Of a DNA stretch of 64,000 bases, positions 1 to 9,495 are shown piece by piece. Below the pieces are notes generated by a model, which worked only from the letters and a program-made list of their open reading frames with translations, ran no database searches and had not been told where the DNA came from. The translations under genes and the position numbers were made by a program. How positions within the stretch are numbered: the first letter of the stretch is position 1; every line of letters starts with the position of its first letter. This stretch comes from Roseobacter sp. (lineage in GTDB: Bacteria > Pseudomonadota > Alphaproteobacteria > Rhodobacterales > Rhodobacteraceae): the NCBI GenBank assembly GCA_024636475.1, contig JAGXHA010000103.1:1-64000 (forward strand), given 5' to 3'.

Positions 1-350
<350 letters not shown>

Positions 351-482
351 GGTGCAGCCCTTTATATTAATGAGGGACCGTTTCCGGACCCAAACCTATC
401 TGGCGGGCGATGTATTGGGTCTGGCACATAAAATCAAGCGTCTGTTCGCCCTTCTTGCACGGCACAGCCATGTTAGTGTGCG

Positions 483-1082
483 TTATTCAACCACAACTGA
501 GCTGGCGGTTGGGGTTGCCTCGCGTTTGATCACGGCATCGGCGGGCCGATTGAACCAGCCCAGCTCTTTGTTTTGCTTTACCAGATAGCCCTCAATCGAC
601 TTGGCCGCGTTCTGGCTGAGGTTCTTAAGCTGCTCTTCAGCTGTCTTGGTATAGCCGGATCCGACAATCGGGCCTTGATCAAATGATTCGAATACAGTGA
701 CCTGATGCGGCTTGTCTGTCAGCTTCTTGCCTGCGGCATCATCCCAAACGGTAAGATTGAGAATCATGACCGATTTGGGGGCCAACACCAACGGAATACC
801 GGGAGGGGCCAGAACATAGCCTTCGACGCTCACGCCGAAATGATAATTACGCGTACCTTCATAGCGATCAAACCGTTCAGCAATCGCATCTCTGACAGCG
901 GTGGTCAGGACCTCTTCGCTCACGACGCGGCTGATCACCAGCTTTTGCACTTTGGGCGCAATAACGATGTTGTGGTAGAGGTTGAAGTCACCCAGCGGCA
1001 CTGCAGGCTTGTTCAGATCTGACGCGCCATTGCAGGCGGCTATCGAAGCAACAATCATCATAATGGCAAGAACACGAAACAT
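483..1082 (-). CDS. Conserved lipoprotein of unknown function
   Basis: A 199-residue protein with a lipoprotein signal peptide: hydrophobic stretch LAIMMIVASIAAC with the lipobox Cys at residue 17, so it is probably processed by signal peptidase II and anchored in the outer membrane. The rest has no motif I can link to a reaction. It resembles lipoproteins conserved in Rhodobacteraceae (I think the DUF6778 group, from memory). A longer TTG start at 1103 is possible, but the ATG at 1082 is preceded by GGAGG at good spacing and gives a normal signal peptide, so I prefer it. It stands alone between tuf and the peptidase gene. Confidence 0.8.
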   Translation of the reverse strand: MFRVLAIMMIVASIAACNGASDLNKPAVPLGDFNLYHNIVIAPKVQKLVISRVVSEEVLTTAVRDAIAERFDRYEGTRNYHFGVSVEGYVLAPPGIPLVLAPKSVMILNLTVWDDAAGKKLTDKPHQVTVFESFDQGPIVGSGYTKTAEEQLKNLSQNAAKSIEGYLVKQNKELGWFNRPADAVIKREATPTASSVVVE

Positions 1083-1291
1083 CTGAAGCCTCCATCGGCG
1101 CAAAGTTGATCAACGCGATACCTCAAGCCCTCTTTGGGTGCAATCTTTTGACGCGCTGGAATCCTCAGATGTCTGGCCTGTCTGGCGATTGATCAGATAA
1201 AGACGCCCGGAAAATGGCCCGGCGCAACATTCTGAGCATTCTTCCTGCCATGGCGTCCAAATGGGGGTGTATGGCTGACGGCTGAACCCGT

Positions 1292-2386
1292 TTAGTCGCA
1301 AATCGCTTTCAGCGCCGACCACTGTGCATCATTAAGAACAGGCGTGAAATCGCGGGACGGATCTGCAGCGGTACGGGCATTTTCAATGCGCTCTGACAGG
1401 CTGGGATGGCTCAGGAAATGGGACACAAGCTGGTTGCCGTCACCATGTTTTTCGCGCAAGCGCTCGAACATCGAGCCGAGCGCGGCTGGCGACACATTGG
1501 CCCCCTCAAGTCTGGCGTAAGCAAATGTATCCGCATCTGTTTCAGCCTGCTGGCTGTACTTCGCGCTGATCAAGCGTTCGGTCAAAAACAATACCACCGT
1601 ACCGCCCGCGAAATCCCCGAACAACAACCCTAAGACGCCGATTGACCCGGCAGAACGCAAAGCATGCCGGGTCGGATCGCGGCTGACGACATGGCCGATC
1701 TCGTGGGCCAGTACAGCCGCAACTTCGTCGGGGGTCTCAGCCTGGTCAATCAGCCCACGAAAAAGGACGACATACCCGCCCGGCAGCGCAAAGGCGTTGA
1801 CCATTTCATGATCAAGAACAAAGACGCTGAGATCTTTCGGGGCATCGTCGCCAGCGCTTAGTGCTGCGGTCATTTGCGAAAGCGCGCCAACACCATCGGG
1901 GTTTTCGCACACGGCCAGCGGGTCAACCCCGGTTTCAACAAGCGCTTGACGGATCTGTTCAAACGTCGCCTCGCCCAATGCGCGCTCTCCGCTGGGGGGG
2001 ATGAACACCGCTAGGCGATCTGCCAGCAAGGGAACCAAAACCAGTATCTGCACCGCCACTGCGGCCACCGCCGCCAGCGCCCAAAGCGCTAGTTTCCCAC
2101 GACCTTTAGGGGGCGCGTGACGCGTGGCGTTTGGCAATTGCGCAATCAAACTGCCGTCGGTCACGAACAACCGTGCAAGCCGATCTGTGGTCAGACGAAG
2201 CACAAAGCCCTGTTTTCCGGCCATGTCGGGCAATACGCGAATGTCCTTGAGCGGCCAGAACAGCGTATCGCCGTCATCAAGTCCAATCTGCAGGTTTTGG
2301 TTCGCAATATGAAGGCTGACCTCTTCGCTGACGGGCCGATCCCCATCAAAATAGGCCGAACCGAAGCCATCAAACCCGATGCTCAT
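1292..2386 (-). CDS. M48-family zinc metallopeptidase, membrane-anchored
   Basis: This 364-residue protein has a soluble N-terminal domain (about 1-95), one membrane helix around residues 98-122, and a C-terminal M48 (HtpX/Ste24-like) peptidase domain. The zinc motif HEIGH lies near residue 229 and a likely third ligand sits in the AETDAD segment near residue 283, so it should be an active metalloprotease, facing the periplasm if topology is N-in. Family members take part in membrane-protein quality control or periplasmic proteolysis; the substrate is unknown. The start ATG overlaps the stop of the upstream DUF898 gene (ATGA), so the two are co-transcribed and probably cooperate in the envelope. 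Confidence 0.88.
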   Translation of the reverse strand: MSIGFDGFGSAYFDGDRPVSEEVSLHIANQNLQIGLDDGDTLFWPLKDIRVLPDMAGKQGFVLRLTTDRLARLFVTDGSLIAQLPNATRHAPPKGRGKLALWALAAVAAVAVQILVLVPLLADRLAVFIPPSGERALGEATFEQIRQALVETGVDPLAVCENPDGVGALSQMTAALSAGDDAPKDLSVFVLDHEMVNAFALPGGYVVLFRGLIDQAETPDEVAAVLAHEIGHVVSRDPTRHALRSAGSIGVLGLLFGDFAGGTVVLFLTERLISAKYSQQAETDADTFAYARLEGANVSPAALGSMFERLREKHGDGNQLVSHFLSHPSLSERIENARTAADPSRDFTPVLNDAQWSALKAICD

Positions 2387-3693
2387 ATCGCGGCCCCCAA
2401 ATCAAGCGCCTCAGCGAATCCTTCGGCTTCGGCGAAGGTGTCACGGTCCCGCTGACTGACAACCTGCAAGCCGTAGCGTTCCGGCAAAGACAGCGTTTTT
2501 GCCATGTGGCGCATCAAAGGGAACGTGACAAACGTGCTGTAAAGCACGTTCCACATTAGAAAAACGGTCAGGTAAATGCCTGCAAGCAGCACCAGCCAGA
2601 TAGCGCGCGGAAGATCAAACCTTGCGCCATACTGATCCGTTTCGATTCCCATCACCACACTTGGCCCAAGGTTCACCACCGCCAGAAGACCCAAGCAGAA
2701 GATGCCCAACACCAAAAACAGATAGGCGATAAAACTGCCAAAGACATAGATGCTGACGACACGCGGCCCGCTCAGTTGCGAAGACAAAGTGATTCCTTGA
2801 GATGTTTTTTGGTTCGCCATCAGACGTTTGGATACAAAGCGGTAATGTATGGCACCGTAAAGCAGCCCTGCCAGCCCAAACGGGAACACCACCAAACGCT
2901 CTATGCCGACAACTGGAAAGGCTGGTGCGCCACCGTCCATCATCTCATCGAAAGACCGTGTGATCCCCTCGATCGTGATGTCAGAGGACACCACGAGGGG
3001 GTCCCACCAAAACATCCATGCAGCACCCGCACCCAAAATCAAAAGCGACAAAATAAACGGGATGGCAGCCCGGTAAAGCATGGTCCAGTGCCCGCCCTGA
3101 TGCAGCCGCGCTGACCCGAAATAGGTTCGGTCTGTGATGTATTTCTCAAGAAAGAACGTCATTCGAGGCCACAGTAGGCCAATCGTCAAGATAGTCAGCG
3201 TCCAATGCAGCATCGCCCGGCCTGCATAGCCCCAAGCGCCCTTTTCCAAACCAAATCGGACGCCGCGCCAACGCGTGCGGGCCAGAACGTAGCGCCGTGC
3301 ACGATACCTCGCGTAGAACCAAACGGGAATAATTCCCGCGAAGCTGGCCAGATAACCAATGGATGCGCTGGAAAAAACCGAAAAGCTGACGAACATCAGC
3401 ACAAGATTGATTATGCCGATGTAAAACGTCAAAATGACCACGGCGATGAAAAAACCGAGCAGCTTTTCCCAAGGATCACCCACATATTCCATCGGATGAC
3501 CGCCGGGACGAATTGCCGACCAAAACCAGCGCCGCAGTCGGGTTTTCATCCAAAAACGATAAAACCCAAGCGTGATAATCGTCAAGAAACCAGTCTTGAG
3601 CGCCAGCCAGAACAACGCACCCCGCTTGCCGACAAACTCAACCGGTAAACCGCTCGGATCAGTCGTCGGAAAAGTAAGCAGGGCGTCTTTCAT
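2383..3693 (-). CDS. DUF898 (YjgN-family) multi-pass membrane protein
   Basis: A 436-residue integral membrane protein with repeated blocks of basic residues followed by hydrophobic helices (for example the LGFYRFWMKTRLRRWFWSAI region), the pattern of the DUF898/YjgN family. About eight to ten membrane segments can be counted. The family has no established biochemical role. Its stop overlaps the M48 peptidase start, and this YjgN plus M48 pairing recurs in other proteobacteria (from memory), suggesting a joint function in the inner membrane. It begins 12 bases after parC ends on the same strand, so it may belong to the parC transcript. Confidence 0.85.
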   Translation of the reverse strand: MKDALLTFPTTDPSGLPVEFVGKRGALFWLALKTGFLTIITLGFYRFWMKTRLRRWFWSAIRPGGHPMEYVGDPWEKLLGFFIAVVILTFYIGIINLVLMFVSFSVFSSASIGYLASFAGIIPVWFYARYRARRYVLARTRWRGVRFGLEKGAWGYAGRAMLHWTLTILTIGLLWPRMTFFLEKYITDRTYFGSARLHQGGHWTMLYRAAIPFILSLLILGAGAAWMFWWDPLVVSSDITIEGITRSFDEMMDGGAPAFPVVGIERLVVFPFGLAGLLYGAIHYRFVSKRLMANQKTSQGITLSSQLSGPRVVSIYVFGSFIAYLFLVLGIFCLGLLAVVNLGPSVVMGIETDQYGARFDLPRAIWLVLLAGIYLTVFLMWNVLYSTFVTFPLMRHMAKTLSLPERYGLQVVSQRDRDTFAEAEGFAEALDLGAAI

Positions 3694-3705
3694 CTCGCGC
3701 GCCGT

Positions 3706-6027
3706 TCAGCCGAAACGGTTGTTGCGCGGGAAGCCGCGCGGTGCCATGCGGCCTGCCCCCGCCCGTTTTCCGGTCCATTCGGTAAGGTCAGTTTCCGTGC
3801 GCGTACGTCCCGCCGGATCAAGCCAGCTTAATCCAGCAGCCAGTTCGAATGTCGTTGCGTCCGACATGCCACCGTCTTTGTATTTCTGCATGCGGACACC
3901 TTTGCCGCGGCCCATTTCCGGCAGCTCGTCGATGCCGAAGACCAACACTTTGCGGTTCTCGCCCACGATGGCAACAGCATCGCCTTTGATCGGTGCACAG
4001 ATCATCGCTTTGACACCGCCGCGCACATTCAGAACCTGCTTGCCGCTTCGGGTTTGCGCCAACACCTCGTCTTCGGGCACCACAAATCCATCGCCGGCAG
4101 ACGACGCCACAAGCAGTTTGCGCCCTGCCTTATGTATAAAGATATCAACGATTTGCACGTCATTAGGTAAATCGACCATCAATCGAAGCGGTTCGCCCAT
4201 GCCTCTGCCACCAGGTAGCGTGGCACCGGACAGCGTGTAGAACCGACCGTTAGAGCCGAACACCAGCAAACGGTCGGTTGTCTCCGCGTGGAAAATGAAA
4301 CGCGGACCGTCACCGTCTTTGAACTTCAACTCGCGGTTCAGGTCGATATGGCCTGTCATCGCCCGGATCCACCCCATCTCGGAGCAGACCACAGTGATCG
4401 GTTCGCGGTCGATCATCGCCTCAAGCGGGACATCTTCAACCTCACCAGCTTCGGCAAAGGTCGAGCGGCGCGTGCCAACATTGACACCGTCAAGTTTCCA
4501 GTCTTTGCCAAACTGCTTTTTCGTCGCGCGCAACTGGTCAACGATGCTGTCCCACTGCACGACCTCGGAGTCGAGCAGATCTTCCAAGCCAGCGCGTTCT
4601 TCCATCAACTCGGATTGTTCGCGCAAAAGCTCGATCTCTTCGAGGCGCCGCAATGACCGCAAGCGCATGTTCAAAATCGCGTCAGCCTGCACGTCGGTCA
4701 GAGAGTTCTCGGTCGCCGGCGCGGGCGGGACATAGTCGGATTCGTCGGTTGCGCGCTTGTGTTTCTTGACCCAATCCTCGGTCATCAAGGCGGCCTTGGG
4801 GTCCTCGTCATAGCGGATAATGTCGATCACGCGGTCAAGGTTCAGGAAGGCGATGATAAAGCCTTCAAGCACCTCTAAACGGTGGTCGATTTTCTCAAGT
4901 CTATGGGCGGAACGTCGTTGCAACACTTCACGGCGGTGATCAAGAAAGGCACGCAGCACCTCCTTCATCGAACAGACCTTTGGCGTCAGACCGTCGATCA
5001 GCACGTTCATGTTCAACGAAAACCGAACCTCAAGATCCGAACTGCGGTAAAGCATGCCCATCAACACCTCGGGGTCCACGTTTTTGGAACGCGGCTCAAG
5101 GATCAAGCGGATGTCTTCAGCCGATTCGTCACGCACGTCCGCGAGGATCGGTATTTTCTTCAGGTGGATCAGCTCTGCGATCTTCTCGATCAGCTTGGAT
5201 TTCTGGACCTGATAAGGAATTTCAGTGATGACAATCTGCCAAACACCGCGCCCCAGATCCTCGACTTCATAGCGGCAACGCAGGCGGAAGCCGCCTTTGC
5301 CGGTACGGTACGCGTTCGCAATATTTTCGGCTGGCTCAACAATGATGCCGCCGGTTGGGAAATCAGGGCCAGGTACGAAATCAAGCAGCTTGTCATCGCT
5401 CGCGTTCGGGAACTTGACCAGATGAATACACGCATCCACCAATTCCGAGATATTGTGCGGCGGGATATTCGTCGCCATGCCCACAGCAATGCCCGACGAT
5501 CCATTCGCCAACAGGTTCGGAAATTGGGCCGGCAGCACCACGGGTTCGGTCAGCGTGCCGTCATAATTTTCCCGAAAATCAACGGCGTTTTCGTTCAACC
5601 CTTCCAGCATCGCCTCGGCGACGGCGGTCATACGTGCTTCGGTATAACGGCTGGCGGCGGGGTTATCGCCGTCAATATTACCAAAGTTGCCCTGCCCATC
5701 GACCAAGGGATAGCGCACGTTGAAATCCTGCGCCAAACGCGCCATCGCATCGTAAATCGCGGCGTCACCGTGCGGGTGATAGTTCCCCATCACGTCGCCT
5801 GAGATTTTGGCGGATTTGCGGAACCCCCCAGTCGAGCTAAGGCGCAGTTCGCGCATCGCATATAGGATACGGCGATGAACGGGTTTCAGCCCATCGCGGG
5901 CATCGGGCAGCGCGCGATGCATGATCGTCGACAAGGCATATGTCAGATAGCGATCGCCCAACGCAATGCGCAGCGGTTCTGACGTATTGCGGGGATCGAT
6001 CTCAGTTGGGTCGGTTATATCTGCCAT
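3706..6027 (-). CDS. parC: DNA topoisomerase IV subunit A
   Basis: The 773-residue breakage-reunion subunit of topoisomerase IV, which decatenates daughter chromosomes with ParE. The N-terminal winged-helix/tower region contains the catalytic tyrosine (AASRYTE, residue ~128) and the YHPHGD loop (83-88). The C-terminal part has beta-pinwheel repeats. The length fits alphaproteobacterial ParC rather than GyrA (about 900 aa), and no GyrA box (QRRGGKG) is seen. The position matching the quinolone hotspot Ser of E. coli ParC is Ala89 and the following acidic position is Asp93. ATG start; no parE in the window. Confidence 0.95.
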   Translation of the reverse strand: MADITDPTEIDPRNTSEPLRIALGDRYLTYALSTIMHRALPDARDGLKPVHRRILYAMRELRLSSTGGFRKSAKISGDVMGNYHPHGDAAIYDAMARLAQDFNVRYPLVDGQGNFGNIDGDNPAASRYTEARMTAVAEAMLEGLNENAVDFRENYDGTLTEPVVLPAQFPNLLANGSSGIAVGMATNIPPHNISELVDACIHLVKFPNASDDKLLDFVPGPDFPTGGIIVEPAENIANAYRTGKGGFRLRCRYEVEDLGRGVWQIVITEIPYQVQKSKLIEKIAELIHLKKIPILADVRDESAEDIRLILEPRSKNVDPEVLMGMLYRSSDLEVRFSLNMNVLIDGLTPKVCSMKEVLRAFLDHRREVLQRRSAHRLEKIDHRLEVLEGFIIAFLNLDRVIDIIRYDEDPKAALMTEDWVKKHKRATDESDYVPPAPATENSLTDVQADAILNMRLRSLRRLEEIELLREQSELMEERAGLEDLLDSEVVQWDSIVDQLRATKKQFGKDWKLDGVNVGTRRSTFAEAGEVEDVPLEAMIDREPITVVCSEMGWIRAMTGHIDLNRELKFKDGDGPRFIFHAETTDRLLVFGSNGRFYTLSGATLPGGRGMGEPLRLMVDLPNDVQIVDIFIHKAGRKLLVASSAGDGFVVPEDEVLAQTRSGKQVLNVRGGVKAMICAPIKGDAVAIVGENRKVLVFGIDELPEMGRGKGVRMQKYKDGGMSDATTFELAAGLSWLDPAGRTRTETDLTEWTGKRAGAGRMAPRGFPRNNRFG

Positions 6028-6235
6028 GAGCGCTGTTTAGCCAAGCAGACGTGATGCAGCAAGCGGCTGTTTGCACCATGCGGAACTTGGGCAAACCCGA
6101 ACTGTCACCGTCGTGCAACGCTCAAAAGATTCTGATCACAGACAGGCGCAATTCGTGTTAAACTTGCTATGAGAGTTTTTTTGGAGGAAGCCGTCTGCCT
6201 GGCTTCTAACGTGCTGCTACACTGGGGAAGATGGC

Positions 6236-6865
6236 ATGAAACGGTTTATACTTTTGACCTTCGGCTTTTTGGGCTGGGCCTTTTATGAAATGAGCGGTGG
6301 TGCCGATTTTAAAGCGCCAACCGTCCCTGTGACCCCGACTGTCCCTGTCGCTGAAATCGCTGCTGCCGAGGAAAAAGTGCCGGCTGTTCAAATTGTTGAT
6401 CAAAGAGAAGCAAAAGTCGCTCCCGTAGACACAACCCCGTTGGGCTTTGACGACACGGCCAAAACCGAAGACGTCAGCGGCACATCGGCCAGCCTGACAA
6501 CGGTGGACAAAGCCGTAGAAGCCGCACTGAGACCGCTGGAGAACGCCGTGACTTTGGTACCCGTAAACCCGGGCACCACCACATCAAGCGAAAGCACACC
6601 AGCAATCATTCCAAGCCTGATCACCCCAAATGATACAGGATCAGTCGCTGTAAATGACAATGCGGGTGCCGATATTCGTTCTGTTTCAGGCAACCGAGTG
6701 AATGTGCGCGGCGGTCCGGGCACAGATTACGGTATTGTAAGCCGGTTGGTTCGCGGTGATGCTGTTGAAATCATCACCGACAATGGCGATGGATGGGTAC
6801 AGATGCGCCCGATTGACGGCGGTCCGGTGGGATGGATGGCAGATTTTCTACTGACCAACGGTTAA
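6236..6865 (+). CDS. Secreted or anchored SH3-domain protein
   Basis: A 209-residue protein: an N-terminal hydrophobic segment (residues 3-18, signal peptide or anchor), a long low-complexity Pro/Val/Thr-rich linker (about 25-140), and a C-terminal bacterial SH3 domain (SH3_3 type) from about residue 143, recognised by RVNVRGGPGTDYGIVSRL and the closing GWMADFLL. Such domains usually bind peptidoglycan or cell-wall peptides, so a periplasmic envelope role is likely. It is a single gene divergent from parC, with GGGGAAG just upstream of the start and a strong terminator after it. Confidence 0.85.
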   Translation: MKRFILLTFGFLGWAFYEMSGGADFKAPTVPVTPTVPVAEIAAAEEKVPAVQIVDQREAKVAPVDTTPLGFDDTAKTEDVSGTSASLTTVDKAVEAALRPLENAVTLVPVNPGTTTSSESTPAIIPSLITPNDTGSVAVNDNAGADIRSVSGNRVNVRGGPGTDYGIVSRLVRGDAVEIITDNGDGWVQMRPIDGGPVGWMADFLLTNG

Positions 6866-6898
6866 GCCACGTTGCTATCAGGCTTTTAACACGCGATG

Positions 6899-6926
6899 AA
6901 AGGCCTCCGACTAGGGGGCTTTTTTT
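6899..6926 (+). terminator. Rho-independent terminator that runs into the next start codon
   Basis: A 10-bp stem (6899-6908 pairing with 6914-6923, three G-U pairs) with a 5-base loop GACTA, followed by a run of T to 6926. The ATG of the SDR gene begins at 6927, so the terminator and the only Shine-Dalgarno-like sequence for that gene (AGGGGG, 6913-6918) share the same bases. It ends the SH3 gene transcript. Confidence 0.85.
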
Positions 6927-7754
6927 ATGACTGCAAAGACTGTTTTGATGACGGGATGCTCGTCAGGCATCGGATACGCCGCCGCCCATGGCTTGCGCGC
7001 ACGCGGATGGCGTGTTTTCGCAGCATGTCGCCAACAGGCCGATTGCGACCGTCTGATCGCAGAAGGATTCGACAGCCCGCTTCTGGACTATTCTGATACG
7101 CCATCCATTCATGCGGCGCTGGCCCAAGTGCTTGCGGCAACAGGTGGCTCATTGGACGCGCTTTATAACAACGGTGCACATGGCACACCGGGCGCTGTAG
7201 AAGATCTGCCCACGGATGCGTTGCGCGCAATATTCGAAAGCAACTTTTTCGGCTGGCACGAACTGACCCGCGCGGTACTGCCCGTAATGCGCGCCCAAGG
7301 ACACGGGCGGATCGTACAATGCTCCTCGGTTCTGGGATTGGTCACGATGCCTTGGCGCGGAGCCTACAACGCAACGAAATTTGCGCTCGAAGGGCTAACG
7401 GATACCCTGAGGATTGAAATGCGCGATACGTCAATCCACGTTATCTTGATCGAGCCGGGCCCTGTGACTTCAAAAATTCGAGCCAATTCAATCCCCCATT
7501 TCGAGCGTTGGATTGATTGGGAAGCGTCCCCACGCAAGACCCAATACGAAACCGGATTGCGCAAGCGTCTGTATGAAAGCCGCGGTCCCGATACGTTCGA
7601 GCTTCCACCAGAGGCCGTTGTGAAAAAACTGATACACGCGTTGGAAGCGCCGCGCCCGCGCCCGCGTTATTATGTCACGACTCCCACCTACATCTCGGGG
7701 TTTTTACGCCGCATTTTACCAACCCGCGCGTTAGACTGGGTGCTGGCAAGGTAA
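6927..7754 (+). CDS. Short-chain dehydrogenase/reductase (classical SDR)
   Basis: A 275-residue NAD(P)-dependent oxidoreductase. The Rossmann cofactor motif TGCSSGIG is at residues 9-16, the NAG-like segment reads YNNGAHG, and the catalytic YNATK motif is near residue 150 with a Ser in the preceding CSSVLG strand, so the Ser-Tyr-Lys triad is present. The substrate is not predictable; family members of this type (RetSDR/DltE-like) act on hydroxy/keto groups of lipids, steroids or small alcohols. The ATG directly follows a T-run, and the only ribosome-binding candidate lies inside the terminator stem upstream. Confidence 0.92.
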   Translation: MTAKTVLMTGCSSGIGYAAAHGLRARGWRVFAACRQQADCDRLIAEGFDSPLLDYSDTPSIHAALAQVLAATGGSLDALYNNGAHGTPGAVEDLPTDALRAIFESNFFGWHELTRAVLPVMRAQGHGRIVQCSSVLGLVTMPWRGAYNATKFALEGLTDTLRIEMRDTSIHVILIEPGPVTSKIRANSIPHFERWIDWEASPRKTQYETGLRKRLYESRGPDTFELPPEAVVKKLIHALEAPRPRPRYYVTTPTYISGFLRRILPTRALDWVLAR

Positions 7755-7813
7755 ATTCGGGTTGCGCTGGCCGTTCGCCCCGCTACATCTTTGGCTAACA
7801 CAAAGGATACTCC

Positions 7814-8020
7814 ATGCCGACTGATCCACTTTTCGTTCTTGTTGTCATCGCCGTCATTGCGGTCGTCATTGTTCTTATCATGGGTCTGGGCGGATTTGCC
7901 GGTGGTGGTGAGTTTAACAAACGCAATTCAAACAGGCTGATGCGCTTGCGGAACATTGCGCAGTTTATCGCGGTCGTCCTGATCGTAATCTATGTTTATT
8001 TTCGTAAGGATGCTGGCTGA
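7814..8020 (+). CDS. Small twin-transmembrane-helix protein
   Basis: A 68-residue membrane protein with two hydrophobic helices (about residues 7-30 and 47-62) joined by a glycine-rich and basic loop. It resembles the small HIG1-like or twin-TM proteins conserved in Alphaproteobacteria next to the cobalamin adenosyltransferase gene. Its job is unknown; HIG1-type relatives associate with respiratory complexes. Its TGA stop shares one base with the ATG of the next gene, so the two are translationally linked. Confidence 0.85.
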   Translation: MPTDPLFVLVVIAVIAVVIVLIMGLGGFAGGGEFNKRNSNRLMRLRNIAQFIAVVLIVIYVYFRKDAG

Positions 8021-8592
8021 TGGTCGTTCTCAACAAGATTTATACCCGTACGGGTGACAAAGGCGACACGGCCCTAGGGAACGGTGCGCGCGTGCCAAAG
8101 CACAATGCGCGCGTCGAGGCATATGGGACTGCGGATGAGCTTAACTGCTTTGTCGGTGTGGCGCGGCTGGTTGCGACGGGCGAAACAGACACCGCTTTGT
8201 CACGCATCCAGAATGACCTGTTCGACGTGGGTGCCGATCTTTGCCGCCCTGACATGAGCGCTGATGCGCAGGCCGAATACCAGCCGCTGCGGATGGTTCC
8301 TGAACAGGTAGACCGTCTTGAGCGCGAAATCGACGTGATGAACACCGAGCTTGAAGCCCTGCGCAGTTTTATCCTGCCCGGTGGCACCGAATTGGCAGCC
8401 CATCTGCATGTCTGCCGCACGGTCGCGCGCCGTGCAGAGCGGTTGACCGTTCTGCTGGCCGAGCAAGAGGACGTAAACGAAGCGGCGATACGCTATCTTA
8501 ACCGTCTTAGCGATTGGTTCTTTGTCTCGGCACGTATGGCCAACAACGGCGGTAAAGATGATGTTTTGTGGGTGCCGGGGGCGAATAGATAA
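8020..8592 (+). CDS. Cob(I)yrinic acid a,c-diamide adenosyltransferase, PduO type
   Basis: A 190-residue ATP:cob(I)alamin adenosyltransferase that makes adenosylcobalamin from reduced cobalamin and ATP. The N-terminal signature TRTGDKGDTALG forms the ATP-binding loop, and the helix with CRTVARRAER plus RYLNRLSDWFF matches the family active-site trimer interface. Length is typical of the PduO/MMAB type. Adenosylcobalamin is needed by methylmalonyl-CoA and ethylmalonyl-CoA mutases, which fits the acyl-CoA genes nearby (etfBA, hbd, mcd). It overlaps the small twin-helix gene upstream. Confidence 0.93.
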   Translation: MVVLNKIYTRTGDKGDTALGNGARVPKHNARVEAYGTADELNCFVGVARLVATGETDTALSRIQNDLFDVGADLCRPDMSADAQAEYQPLRMVPEQVDRLEREIDVMNTELEALRSFILPGGTELAAHLHVCRTVARRAERLTVLLAEQEDVNEAAIRYLNRLSDWFFVSARMANNGGKDDVLWVPGANR

Positions 8593-8736
8593 GTAAAACG
8601 GATTAAAACGCCGCGTCCAAAGCATCTGAAATGCCGCTTTTTTACTGTTTTGAAACCAAATGCTTCGTTACACAAGCGAAGAGTTGAAATGGCTGGGCCT
8701 CTGGTTCGAGCCGTAAACTGAGGAGAGATAACGCTC

Positions 8737-9495
8737 ATGAAGGTTTTGGTACCTGTAAAGCGCGTGATCGACTACAACGTGAAAGTACGCGTAAAAGCGG
8801 ACGGCACGGGTGTTGATCTTGCCAACGTAAAAATGTCGATGAACCCCTTCGACGAGATTTCGGTCGAGCAGGCGATCCGCCTGAAGGAAGCCGGTCAGGT
8901 TGATGAAGTCGTGGTTGTCTCCATCGGCGTGAAGCAATGCCAGGAAACTTTGCGCACGGCTTTGGCCATGGGTGCAGACCGCGCGATCTTGGTCGTCGCA
9001 ACCGACGATGTTCACAACGACATCGAACCACTGACCGTTGCGAAAATCCTCAAGGCGATTGTGGATGAAGAGCAGCCCGGACTTGTGTTGTGCGGCAAGC
9101 AGGCGATCGACAATGACATGAACGCGACAGGTCAGATGTTGGCTGCCCTTTTGGGGTGGTCACAGGCGACATTCGCGTCGAAAGTGGAAATCGACGGTGA
9201 AAGCGCTGTTGTAACACGCGAAGTCGATGGTGGTTTGCAAACGATCAAGGTTTCCATGCCGACAGTCGTAACAGTCGATCTTCGTTTGAACGAACCGCGC
9301 TATGCGTCGTTGCCAAACATCATGAAAGCCAAGAAAAAGCCAATGGATGAAAAGACCCCTTCCGACTACGGCGTCGAAGTTGGCAACCGGTTGGAGATCG
9401 TGAAAACGGTAGAGCCGGCGGAGCGTGCAGCAGGTATCAAAGTTGATTCCGTTGATGCACTTGTGGCGAAACTCAAAGAAGCGGGGGCCGTGTAA
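8737..9495 (+). CDS. etfB: Electron transfer flavoprotein beta subunit
   Basis: The 252-residue small subunit of ETF, which takes electrons from acyl-CoA dehydrogenases and passes them to ETF:ubiquinone oxidoreductase. It starts [20 protein letters not shown], carries the [12 protein letters not shown] segment, and has the AMP-binding/recognition region [19 protein letters not shown]. The ATG is preceded by GAGGAGAG. The stop overlaps the etfA start region (last base of TAA followed directly by ATG), so the two subunits are made together. Confidence 0.97.
   Translation: MKVLVPVKRVIDYNVKVRVKADGTGVDLANVKMSMNPFDEISVEQAIRLKEAGQVDEVVVVSIGVKQCQETLRTALAMGADRAILVVATDDVHNDIEPLTVAKILKAIVDEEQPGLVLCGKQAIDNDMNATGQMLAALLGWSQATFASKVEIDGESAVVTREVDGGLQTIKVSMPTVVTVDLRLNEPRYASLPNIMKAKKKPMDEKTPSDYGVEVGNRLEIVKTVEPAERAAGIKVDSVDALVAKLKEAGAV

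Noticed and set aside
1110..1322. A 70-codon minus-strand frame between the lipoprotein and the peptidase
   Set aside because: No ribosome-binding site, overlaps the peptidase end and shows no conserved pattern; treated as intergenic.
4882..5802. A 306-codon plus-strand open frame inside parC
   Set aside because: It lies fully opposite parC, whose motifs are intact, and its protein has the low-complexity look of an antisense shadow.
6230..6240. A minimal ATG-GCA-TGA frame just before the SH3 gene
   Set aside because: Too close to the SD to be used well; the real ATG (6236) has the better spacing, so a regulatory mini-ORF is not supported.
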